A stretch of 12,411 bases of DNA from an uncultured Micromonospora sp. (GTDB taxonomy: Bacteria; Actinomycetota; Actinomycetes; Mycobacteriales; Micromonosporaceae). The stretch lies in the NCBI GenBank assembly GCA_937951935.1, contig CALGAM010000199.1, positions 1-12,411 of the forward strand. Direction: 5' to 3'. The notes under the pieces were generated by a model that worked only from the letters and a program-made list of their open reading frames with translations, was not told the origin of the DNA and did no database searches. Shown here one piece after another: positions 5,124-12,411 of this stretch (its first letter is position 1; every line of letters begins with the position of its first letter). The position numbers and the translations under genes were made by a program.

Positions 5124-7871
5124 TCACCCCACCGACTGGGCGGCCGGGACACCGCCGGCGCCGACCGCGTCACAGGTGGCCAGCAGGGCGTCGGTCCCCA
5201 GCCCGTGCCCCCGCCGGCAGATCTGCGGATACCGGTCGCCGAGCAGGGCACGCAGGCCCCGCCGGGTCCGCGCCACGTCCGGACGCTCGCAGGCCGGCAC
5301 CGGCGCCCCGATCTCGGCACGGATCCGTTCCGCCGCGCCGAGCAGCAGCGCACCCCGGACCGGGTCGCCGTCGAGCCGGGCCACCTCGGCCAGCGCCTCC
5401 AGCACGCTCGCGGTGCGCCACCGGTCACCCACCCGGCGGTGCGCGGCCAGACCCGCCCGCAGGTGCGCCGCCGCCCGGAGCGGACGCCCGGCGCGCAGCT
5501 CCACCAGGCCACGCAGGTGGTGCGCCCAGCCGACACCCTCGGGAAACCCGATCGCCGAGTGCCGGCGCAGGGCCACGTCGAGCAGGGCCGAGGCGCGGTC
5601 GGTCTCGCCCCGGTAGAGGGCGACCGCGCCGAGGTTCATCAACGCGCTCGCCGCCGAGATCGGGTCGCCCAGTGCCTCGTACCGGCGCTGGCTCGCCCGC
5701 AGCCGGGACTCGGCCCGGTCCAGGTCGCCCGACAGCCAGGCGGTGAAGCCGCGCAGCTCGACGATCTGCGCCTCGCCCCAGTCGTCACCGCACTCGGCGA
5801 AGATCGCCCCGGCGGCGGCCAGGTGGCGCGAGGACTCGACGTACCGGCCCTGCTCCCGGGCAACCGAGCCGAGGATCTGCTCCACCTGGGCCTCGCCCCG
5901 GCGGTCGCCGGCGGCCCGGCATGCGCCCCGGGCCAGCTCCGCATGCCTGATCGCCGCCGGGTAGTCGCAGCTCAGCATCGCCAGCATCGCCGCGCCGATA
6001 CCGGCGCGGGCCCGCAGGGCGGCCGGTGCGGCGGGGTGCCGCTCCAGGGCCCCGGCCAGCCAGTCGTGCCCCTCCCGGTAGTGGCCCTCCAGCCGCCAGT
6101 ACATCGCCAGCGCGGCCGCCAGCCGCAGGTCGCCGTGCTCGGGGCCGTCCGCGCCCGCCTCGGTCAGCCACCTCAGCACACCGCGGAGGTTGGCCTCCTC
6201 GGTACGCAGCCGGGCCAGCCACTCCTGCTGGTCGGCGCCGCGCAGCCGGGCGTCGGCCTGCCCCGCCAGCCGCAGGCAGTACGTCGCCAGCGCCCGCCAG
6301 GCGGCCGCCTCGTCGCCGGAGGCGGCCAGCCGGGCCTGCGCGTGCCGCCGGATCGGGCCCAGCATCCGGTAGCGGACCCGGTCGGGATCGGCCGGTGGCG
6401 GTTCGGTCGCAACCGCGTCGGTGGGGGCCGCCCGGGTGGTCGGCACCGGCTCCACCAGCGACGCCTCGGCCAGGGCGGCCAACGCCGCCGGGGCCGCCGC
6501 ACAGCCGAGGGCTCGGGCGAGCGCCGGATCGAACCCGCCGACGCAGACCGCCAGCCGGTCGAACAGCCAGCACGCGCGGGAGTCCAGCTGGGCGAGGCTG
6601 GACTCGACGGCCGCGGCGATGCTGCGGTGCCGGTCCGGTCCGGTCGGGCGTGGGCTGCCCAGCAGTCGTACGTCGGCCCGGAGCCGGGCGACGATCTCGG
6701 CGACGCTCAGCAGCGGCGTGCGCGCCGCGGCCAGCTCGATGGCGAGCGGCAGCCCGTCGAGTTCGGCGCAGAGCTGGACGACCGCCTCCGCGCTCTCCTC
6801 CGGGACCGGGCGGCCGCAGACCCGCTCCGCCCGGTCCAGGAAGAGCCGGGTGGCCGGGTGCGTGGCGAGCGCCGCGATGCTGTGCCCGGCCGCCGGGGGT
6901 GGCACGGCCAGCGTCGGCACGCGGATCCGCGACTCGCCCGGCAGCCGTAGGCTCACCCGGCTGGTGGCCAGCACCCGCAGGCCGGGGCAGGCGGCCAGCA
7001 GCCGGACGACGAGTTCCGCGCAACCGGCGACCAGGTGCTCACAGTTGTCCAGGAGCAGGAGCGCCTCCACCGTGCCGAGGTCGGCGGCGACCGCCTCGGC
7101 GGCGTCGGCGTCGACCTTCGGCACGCCGAGCGCGGCGGCGACCGCCTGCGGCACCCGGGCCGGACTGTCCACCGGACTCAGGTCGACGAACCAGACCGGC
7201 CGGTCGGTGATCCGCGCCGCCGCCGCCACCGCCAGCCGGGTCTTCCCCACTCCTCCGGCTCCGGTCAGGGTGACCACGCGGTGGTCGCGCAGCCGGGCCT
7301 CGACGGTGTCGAGCAGCTCCTCCCGGCCCAGCAGCGGGGTGAGCGGGACGGGCAGCCGGGCAGCCGGGCGGGGCCGGTCGGCGGGCGGACGCGCCTCGAC
7401 CGCGGGGATCGGATCCGGCTCCGGCCGTTCCGCCCAGTCCTCGGTCAGCCGGCCCAGCCGGATCGCCTCCGCCAACGCGCCGATGCGGCCGGCGGGCTCG
7501 GTGCCCAGCTGTTCCCGGTAGACCGTGCGGGCCCGCCGCTCCACCTCGGCCGCCGCCCGTCGGCCGGAGCCGAGGAAGGTGGCGACCAGCAGCAGCTCCC
7601 ACAGCCGGGCCCGCAGCGGGTGGCGCACCAGTGCGGCCTCCAGCTCGCCGGCCGCGTCCCGGGCCAGCCGGGCACCGGCAGCTCCGGCGGCCACCACCGC
7701 GCGGTCGGCGACCGGCCCGCCGGCGGCCACGTAGGCCGCGACAGCCTCGCGCAGCCGGCCCGTCCAGTGCTCCTCGACGGCGTCGACACGCGGACCTGCC
7801 TGCCCCGCCCCGCCGCGGGCGGTGGCCGACCGCCCCGCGCCGGCCGGCTGGTCAGACGCGATGTGCCGCAA
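5124..7871 (-). CDS. AfsR/SARP-like STAND ATPase regulator (BTAD-like, NB-ARC, TPR) without a DNA-binding domain
   Basis: A 915-residue cytoplasmic protein. Residues about 30-140 match the C-terminal part of a bacterial transcriptional activation domain (HPLRARLWELLLVA ... YREQLGTEP). Residues about 180-460 are an NB-ARC P-loop ATPase with Walker A GAGGVGKT at 204-211, Walker B LLLLD at 271-275 and GLPLA at 373-377. From about 520 to 880 there are helical tetratricopeptide-type repeats. AfsR-type regulators normally begin with an OmpR-like winged helix of about 95 residues, which is absent here; no C-terminal LuxR helix-turn-helix is present either. The TTG start at 7871 has AAGGTGAGG eight bases upstream. 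The frame meets TGA shortly before, and only 188 bases separate it from the preceding gene, so the missing domain cannot be encoded there. Its targets are unknown; it may act through a partner or be a degenerate paralogue. Confidence 0.85.
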   Translation of the reverse strand: MRHIASDQPAGAGRSATARGGAGQAGPRVDAVEEHWTGRLREAVAAYVAAGGPVADRAVVAAGAAGARLARDAAGELEAALVRHPLRARLWELLLVATFLGSGRRAAAEVERRARTVYREQLGTEPAGRIGALAEAIRLGRLTEDWAERPEPDPIPAVEARPPADRPRPAARLPVPLTPLLGREELLDTVEARLRDHRVVTLTGAGGVGKTRLAVAAAARITDRPVWFVDLSPVDSPARVPQAVAAALGVPKVDADAAEAVAADLGTVEALLLLDNCEHLVAGCAELVVRLLAACPGLRVLATSRVSLRLPGESRIRVPTLAVPPPAAGHSIAALATHPATRLFLDRAERVCGRPVPEESAEAVVQLCAELDGLPLAIELAAARTPLLSVAEIVARLRADVRLLGSPRPTGPDRHRSIAAAVESSLAQLDSRACWLFDRLAVCVGGFDPALARALGCAAAPAALAALAEASLVEPVPTTRAAPTDAVATEPPPADPDRVRYRMLGPIRRHAQARLAASGDEAAAWRALATYCLRLAGQADARLRGADQQEWLARLRTEEANLRGVLRWLTEAGADGPEHGDLRLAAALAMYWRLEGHYREGHDWLAGALERHPAAPAALRARAGIGAAMLAMLSCDYPAAIRHAELARGACRAAGDRRGEAQVEQILGSVAREQGRYVESSRHLAAAGAIFAECGDDWGEAQIVELRGFTAWLSGDLDRAESRLRASQRRYEALGDPISAASALMNLGAVALYRGETDRASALLDVALRRHSAIGFPEGVGWAHHLRGLVELRAGRPLRAAAHLRAGLAAHRRVGDRWRTASVLEALAEVARLDGDPVRGALLLGAAERIRAEIGAPVPACERPDVARTRRGLRALLGDRYPQICRRGHGLGTDALLATCDAVGAGGVPAAQSVG

Positions 7872-7873
7872 CT

Positions 7874-7895
7874 GGGAGCCCTCACCTTCGCTCCC
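7874..7895 (-). promoter_or_regulatory. Hairpin holding the ribosome binding site of the regulator gene in its loop
   Basis: On the minus strand GGGAGC (7895-7890) and GCTCCC (7879-7874) are perfect 6-bp complements. The loop GAAGGTGAGG contains the Shine-Dalgarno sequence, and the stem ends two bases before the TTG start at 7871. Such a fold could reduce initiation at this already weak start codon. The pairing is visible; control is inferred. Confidence 0.4.
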
Positions 7896-8038
7896 GGGTA
7901 GTGTGCGTCGCTGCGGGCGGCGCGGTCATCCCCCCGATCGGTCGGTGGCGGCGGGAACCGGGGTGTCGTGCCGGTCCGTTCGGGCGACCGCGCCTCGGGC
8001 CGGCGCCACCACGGGCGCGGGCGGTGGGACGGCCACCG

Positions 8039-8055
8039 CCGCCGGGAGACGGCGG
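8039..8055 (-). terminator. Short GC hairpin directly after the FAD monooxygenase stop
   Basis: CCGCCG (8039-8044) and CGGCGG (8050-8055) flank a five-base loop and begin four bases beyond the monooxygenase stop codon on the minus strand. It is a six-pair, all-GC stem without a T-run and may terminate the lgt-monooxygenase transcript. Such short GC stems also arise by chance in DNA of this composition. Confidence 0.35.
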
Positions 8056-8059
8056 GCCG

Positions 8060-9274
8060 TCAGGACGGCGGACGCCACTGGGCGGCGACGCTCGCCGCGT
8101 TCCCCATCAACCGGGGTGTGATGGTGCCCAACGCCGCGTCCCGGGCCCGCAGAGCCAGTCGGCCCCGGGCCTGCAGCACCGCCGCCATCCGCCGGGTCTG
8201 CCGGACCATCGTCGCGACCCGGGGGCGGCGCATCCGGCTGTACGACCGGACGGCCTCCCGCAGCGGTGTCCCGGGAACCGCGTCCCGGGCGACCGCGGCC
8301 AGCGTGGCCGCGTCCTCCAGCGCCAGGCAGGCGCCCTGGCCGAGGTGGTGCGGCATGGCGTGTGCGGAGTCGCCGAGCAGCACGACCCCGCCGGGGCCGC
8401 TCGGGAAGCCGTACGACTTGGGAAGCGGGCGGAGTTCGCGGACCTCCTGCTGGACCAGGTCCTCGGGTTCGGTGGCGGCGAGCAGGTCGCCGATCGGCGC
8501 CGGCCAGTCGGCGAACCACCGGCGCAGCAGCGCGAGCTGGGTCGCCGGGGGTTCCGGGCGGGAGGCGCCGGCCGCGGTCGCCACCCAGTAGATGCCGCCC
8601 CGGCCGGAGCCGCCGGAGGAGCCGCGCTCGCCGAGCGAGGCGGAGACGAAGCGGTAGCCGGCGCCGAGGACCTCCCCACCGGCCGGGCGGTCGCTCGGCA
8701 GCTGCGGGGCGCGGTACCAGGGGATGACCGCCCGCCACGCCGCGCAGCCGGAGCTGACGACGGTGGCCTCGGGCGCCAGCCGGCGCCGCAGCAGGCTGTC
8801 GATGCCGTCGGCGGCGACCACCAGGTCGGCCTCGTAGGTGTTGCGGCCGTCCCCGACGGCGGGTCGCTCGCCGTCGGCGGCGCGCACCGTCCGCACCTCG
8901 ACACCGGTCCGGATCTCGACCCGGTCGCCGAGCCCGGCGACCAGCGCGTCGTGCAGGTCCTCGCGGTGCACGACCACCGGCGCCCGGTCGCCGAGCACCG
9001 GTCGGGGTTGCACCAGCCAGTGCCCGTCGGGGCGGCGCACGCCGACGTCGGGCAGCGGGGTGGCGATCGCGGCCAGTCCCGCGCCCAGGTCGAGTGCGCG
9101 CAGCGCCCGGACCCCGTTGGGCCACAGGATCAGCGCGGTGCGCTCGGCGCGGATCCGGTCACCGCGCTCCAGGAGGGTCACCTGCCAGCCGGTCCGGGCC
9201 AGCGCGCCGGCGGCCGCCAGTCCGGCGATCCCGGCTCCCACCACCACGGCGGTCCGCATCGCTGGCCCGCTCAC
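8060..9274 (-). CDS. FAD-dependent aromatic-type monooxygenase
   Basis: A 404-residue flavoprotein of the class A (PHBH/salicylate hydroxylase-like) monooxygenases, which use NAD(P)H and O2 to hydroxylate a substrate. The Rossmann dinucleotide motif is GAGIAG at 13-18, ending its strand at the acidic LLER. HREDL (103-107) carries the FAD-contacting arginine, the DG motif is AADGID (154-159), and the GD motif is LLGDSAHAMPHHLGQG (299-314). All cofactor motifs are intact; the substrate is unknown. Length is typical for the family. The start is the GTG at 9274, whose bases overlap the lgt stop as GTGA, indicating translational coupling. An ATG at 9259 (codon 6) with GGTGAG ten bases upstream is a reasonable alternative. 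It is co-transcribed with lgt, an unusual partner with no obvious metabolic link. No signal peptide or membrane anchor is present, so it is cytoplasmic. Confidence 0.9.
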   Translation of the reverse strand: MSGPAMRTAVVVGAGIAGLAAAGALARTGWQVTLLERGDRIRAERTALILWPNGVRALRALDLGAGLAAIATPLPDVGVRRPDGHWLVQPRPVLGDRAPVVVHREDLHDALVAGLGDRVEIRTGVEVRTVRAADGERPAVGDGRNTYEADLVVAADGIDSLLRRRLAPEATVVSSGCAAWRAVIPWYRAPQLPSDRPAGGEVLGAGYRFVSASLGERGSSGGSGRGGIYWVATAAGASRPEPPATQLALLRRWFADWPAPIGDLLAATEPEDLVQQEVRELRPLPKSYGFPSGPGGVVLLGDSAHAMPHHLGQGACLALEDAATLAAVARDAVPGTPLREAVRSYSRMRRPRVATMVRQTRRMAAVLQARGRLALRARDAALGTITPRLMGNAASVAAQWRPPS

Positions 9275-10476
9275 CGGTCTCGGTCGGCGCCGGTCCCGGC
9301 GGCGCTTCCGGGCACGGTGTCGGCACCCGCGGCCGCGTCGGTCGCCGGCGCCGATCCGGCCTCGGCCGGCCGGGCTCCGTCCGCCTCCGACGCGTCCTGC
9401 CGCCGCGGCCCGCTCCCGGCGCCGTCCGCCCCCGCGGCGTCACCGGTCTCCTCCGGCGGCATCTCGCCGGTGTCGCGGTAGCGGCGGAACTGTTCCTCCG
9501 TCACCACCCGGTAGCCGGTCGGCGCGGTCGTGCCGCTCCGGCGGGGCCGGGAGACGTCGACCTGGGATACGTCGCCCCCGGTCGCGGGGGTCGCGGGGGT
9601 CGCGCCGGCGCCGCCGAGCGCGACGACGTACTCCCGGGGGCCGCGGACCCGGACGAAGTAGATCAACGCCCCGAGGAAGACCAGCGCGGCCGTCCAGACG
9701 TTGAGTCGTACGCCGAGGATGCGGGTCGCGGCGTCGGTGCGCATCATCTCGATCCAGAAGCGGCCGGCGGTGTAGCCCATCGCGTAGAGGGCGAAGGCGC
9801 GGCCCCGGCCGAACCGGAACCGCCGGTCGAGGAGGAAGACGAGACCGGCGACGCCGATGTTCCACAGCGCCTCGTAGAGGAAGGTCGGGTGGTACAGCCC
9901 GGGTTCGAGGACGGGGTTCCCGCTGTCGTCGCGGAGCGCGCGCCCGGGGTTGGCCGGGTCCATCCGGTGGATCTCCAGTCCCCAGGGCAGGGTCGTCCGG
10001 CCGCCGAAGAGCTCGTTGTTGAACCAGTTGCCGACCCGACCGACCGCCTGGCCCAGGGGCAGTCCCGGAGCCAGCGCGTCCGCCAGCAGGCCCAGCGGGA
10101 TGCCGAGCTGCCGGACGGCCAGCCAGGCGCCGAGCGCGCCGCCGGCGATCGCGCCCCACACCCCGAGCCCGCCCTCCCAGATGAACAGGGCGCGGACCGG
10201 GTCGCCCCCCTCGCCGAAGTAGCTCCCGGGAGAGGTGATCACGTGGTAGATCCGGGCGCCGACGATGCCGAACGGCACCGCCCAGACCGCGATGTCGAGC
10301 ACCGCCCAGGGGGCGACGCCGCGGCGGCGCAGCCGCAGCTCCGTCACCGCGGCGGCGACCACGATGCCGAGGACGATGCAGAGCGCGTACGCCCGGATCG
10401 GCACCGGACCGAGGTGCCACACCGCGGTGGCCGGACTCGGCAGGGCCGCCTGAGGACTCAGCGAGGCGAGGGTCAC
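9271..10476 (-). CDS. lgt: Prolipoprotein diacylglyceryl transferase
   Basis: A 401-residue integral membrane enzyme that transfers diacylglycerol from phosphatidylglycerol to the lipobox cysteine of prolipoproteins, the first step of lipoprotein maturation. The start region AVWHLGPVPIRAYALCIVLG is typical of actinobacterial Lgt. The family signature GRVGNWFNNE is at 146-155, with the catalytically important Arg147 and Asn150; Arg246 in WIEMMRTD corresponds to E. coli R239. As expected in actinobacteria, WEGG (100-103) stands where E. coli has an HGG loop. Residues about 280-401 are a hydrophilic, Ala/Asp/Pro-rich tail beyond the E. coli length; actinobacterial Lgts often have one. The GTG at 10476 is chosen by homology of the N-terminus. 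No Shine-Dalgarno is evident, and a TAnnnT box eight bases upstream suggests a leaderless message. The frame continues upstream only as a trpA shadow. Its last bases overlap the monooxygenase start. Confidence 0.95.
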   Translation of the reverse strand: MTLASLSPQAALPSPATAVWHLGPVPIRAYALCIVLGIVVAAAVTELRLRRRGVAPWAVLDIAVWAVPFGIVGARIYHVITSPGSYFGEGGDPVRALFIWEGGLGVWGAIAGGALGAWLAVRQLGIPLGLLADALAPGLPLGQAVGRVGNWFNNELFGGRTTLPWGLEIHRMDPANPGRALRDDSGNPVLEPGLYHPTFLYEALWNIGVAGLVFLLDRRFRFGRGRAFALYAMGYTAGRFWIEMMRTDAATRILGVRLNVWTAALVFLGALIYFVRVRGPREYVVALGGAGATPATPATGGDVSQVDVSRPRRSGTTAPTGYRVVTEEQFRRYRDTGEMPPEETGDAAGADGAGSGPRRQDASEADGARPAEAGSAPATDAAAGADTVPGSAAGTGADRDR

Positions 10477-10484
10477 GGATGCAC

Positions 10485-10490
10485 AGGCTA
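10485..10490 (-). promoter_or_regulatory. Candidate -10 element for leaderless lgt
   Basis: On the minus strand TAGCCT matches TAnnnT and ends eight bases before the lgt GTG. Together with the lack of a ribosome binding site this suggests transcription starts at or beside the start codon. The -35 region is not convincing. If real, lgt has its own promoter apart from the trp genes. Confidence 0.35.
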
Positions 10491-10544
10491 CCGTCGTGTC
10501 CCCCGCCGGTGGCACCCCGGTCCGGTTGGCGACTCCTGGTGAGC

Positions 10545-10557
10545 CGAGTCCGACTCG
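10545..10557. promoter_or_regulatory. Dyad CGAGTC-C-GACTCG in the trpA-lgt gap
   Basis: A perfect 6-bp inverted repeat around a single central base, about 70 bases upstream of the lgt GTG. The one-base centre makes it unsuitable as an RNA hairpin, so a protein-binding site is the better reading. No regulator can be named from the sequence. Confidence 0.25.
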
Positions 10558-10603
10558 TCCCGTGACGCGAACCGGATCCGCGGTTGCCCGGACAGCCGAC
10601 CCC

Positions 10604-10640
10604 CCCGCCGCCGTCGTGGGTGTCGCGGCCCGGCGGTGGG
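10604..10640 (-). terminator. Candidate terminator hairpin after trpA
   Basis: CCGCCG (10608-10613) pairs with CGGCGG (10631-10636). CCC (10604-10606) with GGG (10638-10640) extends the stem across one mismatch, around a 17-base loop. The structure begins ten bases past the trpA stop on the minus strand. It has no T-run. Together with the candidate lgt promoter it would separate the trp operon from lgt. Confidence 0.4.
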
Positions 10641-10649
10641 TCGGGTACG

Positions 10650-11464
10650 TCAGGCGCGGCCGGCCCGGACGCCCTCGGCGAGTTCGGCGCTGACGGCCCG
10701 CAGGGCGGCCATCCCCGACGCCTCGTCGGGGGCGTCCAGCAGGGTGCGGATCAGCGCACTGCCGACGATCACCGCGTCGGCGTACCGGCCGACCTCGGTG
10801 GCCTGCGCCCCGGTGCTCACCCCCAGGCCGACCCCGACCGGCAGGTCGGTGACCCTGCGGACCCGCTCCACCAGGATCGGCGCCGCGTCCGAGGTGCGCT
10901 CCCGGACACCGGTGACCCCCATCAGGGCGGTGGCGTAGACGAAGCCCCGACAGTGGGCGGTGGTCATCGCCAGCCGCTCGTCGGTGGAGGAGGGGGCGAC
11001 CAGGAACGTGCGGTCCAGGCCGTGGGCGTCGGAGGCGGCGAGCCACTCGGCCGCCTCCTCCGGGATCAGGTCCGGGGTGATCAGACCGGTGCCGCCGGCG
11101 TTGGCGAGGTCGCGGGCGAAGGCGTCCACGCCGTACTGCTCGATCGGGTTCCAGTAGGTCATGGTGACCACCGGGGCGCCGGTGGCGGCGACCGCCTCGA
11201 TGATCCGCAGCGTGTCGGCGACCCGGACGCCCCCGGCGAGCGCGATGTCGCTGGCCCGCTGGATGACCGGGCCGTCCATCACCGGGTCGGAGTACGGGAT
11301 CTCCACCTCGATGACGTCGACTCCGGCGGAGACCATCGCGGTCATCGCCGCGATGCTTCCCTCGACGGTCGGGAAGCCGGCCGGCATGCAGCCGAACAGC
11401 AGGGCCCGTCCCTCGGCCCGCGCCTTGTCGAAGGCGACCGTGATGCTGCGGTCGGACACGTCGC

Positions 11465-11468
<4 letters not shown>
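10650..11468 (-). CDS. trpA: Tryptophan synthase alpha chain
   Basis: A 272-residue TIM-barrel enzyme that splits indole-3-glycerol phosphate to indole and glyceraldehyde 3-phosphate, passing indole to the beta subunit through the alpha2-beta2 tunnel. The catalytic pair is visible: Glu54 and Asp65 in EVEIPYSDPVMDGPVIQ, equivalent to Glu49 and Asp60 of Salmonella. The phosphate-binding segments are GVGLGVST and VIVGSALI near the C-terminus. Length is normal. The GTG at 11468 overlaps the trpB stop as GTGA, so translation is coupled to trpB. A GTG three codons further in (11459) sits eight bases from the GGGAG at the end of trpB and could be the true initiator. The family call and operon position are certain. 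A candidate hairpin terminator follows. Confidence 0.97.

Positions 11469-12411
<943 letters not shown>

Noticed and set aside
4659..6950. 763-codon open frame on the plus strand opposite the regulator gene
   Set aside because: It spans the end of the FAS1 gene, the convergent gap and the regulator, has no domain, and its composition is that of a GC-driven shadow.

Overview
The window is very GC-rich DNA with strong G/C bias at third codon positions, GTG and TTG starts, and the gene neighbourhood trpB-trpA-lgt ... gltB. This points to a filamentous actinobacterium, most likely of the Micromonosporaceae (Micromonospora or a relative). The family assignment is an inference from protein flavour and gene order; no rRNA is present to confirm it.

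Right part, minus strand (about 12411 to 7870, read right to left): trpB, truncated at the window edge, then trpA with a 4-base GTGA stop/start overlap. A gap of 173 bases follows, then lgt (prolipoprotein diacylglyceryl transferase), which overlaps an FAD-dependent monooxygenase gene by another GTGA. After a gap of 188 bases comes a large AfsR-like ATPase/TPR regulator that has kept its transcriptional-activation (BTAD-like), NB-ARC and TPR parts but has no DNA-binding domain. Candidate terminator hairpins follow trpA and the monooxygenase gene.

Left part, plus strand (982 to 5082): a GNAT acetyltransferase that looks leaderless, a secreted M14 zinc carboxypeptidase with an N-terminal FnIII domain and a C-terminal NGP-repeat domain, and a FAS1 (fasciclin) lipoprotein. 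An 18-bp near-perfect hairpin separates the last two. The plus-strand genes converge on the regulator, with a GC-rich hairpin in the 41-base gap between them.

Far left, minus strand: the start of gltB (glutamate synthase large subunit), divergent from the GNAT gene and truncated at the window edge.

How the genes fit together: tryptophan synthesis, lipoprotein maturation and glutamate synthesis are housekeeping functions that commonly neighbour each other in actinobacteria. The five genes between lgt and gltB look like an accessory block: secreted or lipid-anchored surface proteins, an oxidoreductase, an acetyltransferase and a regulator. The FAS1 lipoprotein carries a lipobox and would be a substrate of the Lgt encoded nearby. 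No mobile element, CRISPR array, tRNA or rRNA was seen. No clearly new multi-gene system is evident. The most unusual items are the regulator without a DNA-binding domain, the repeat-tailed M14 peptidase and several strong hairpins at gene boundaries.
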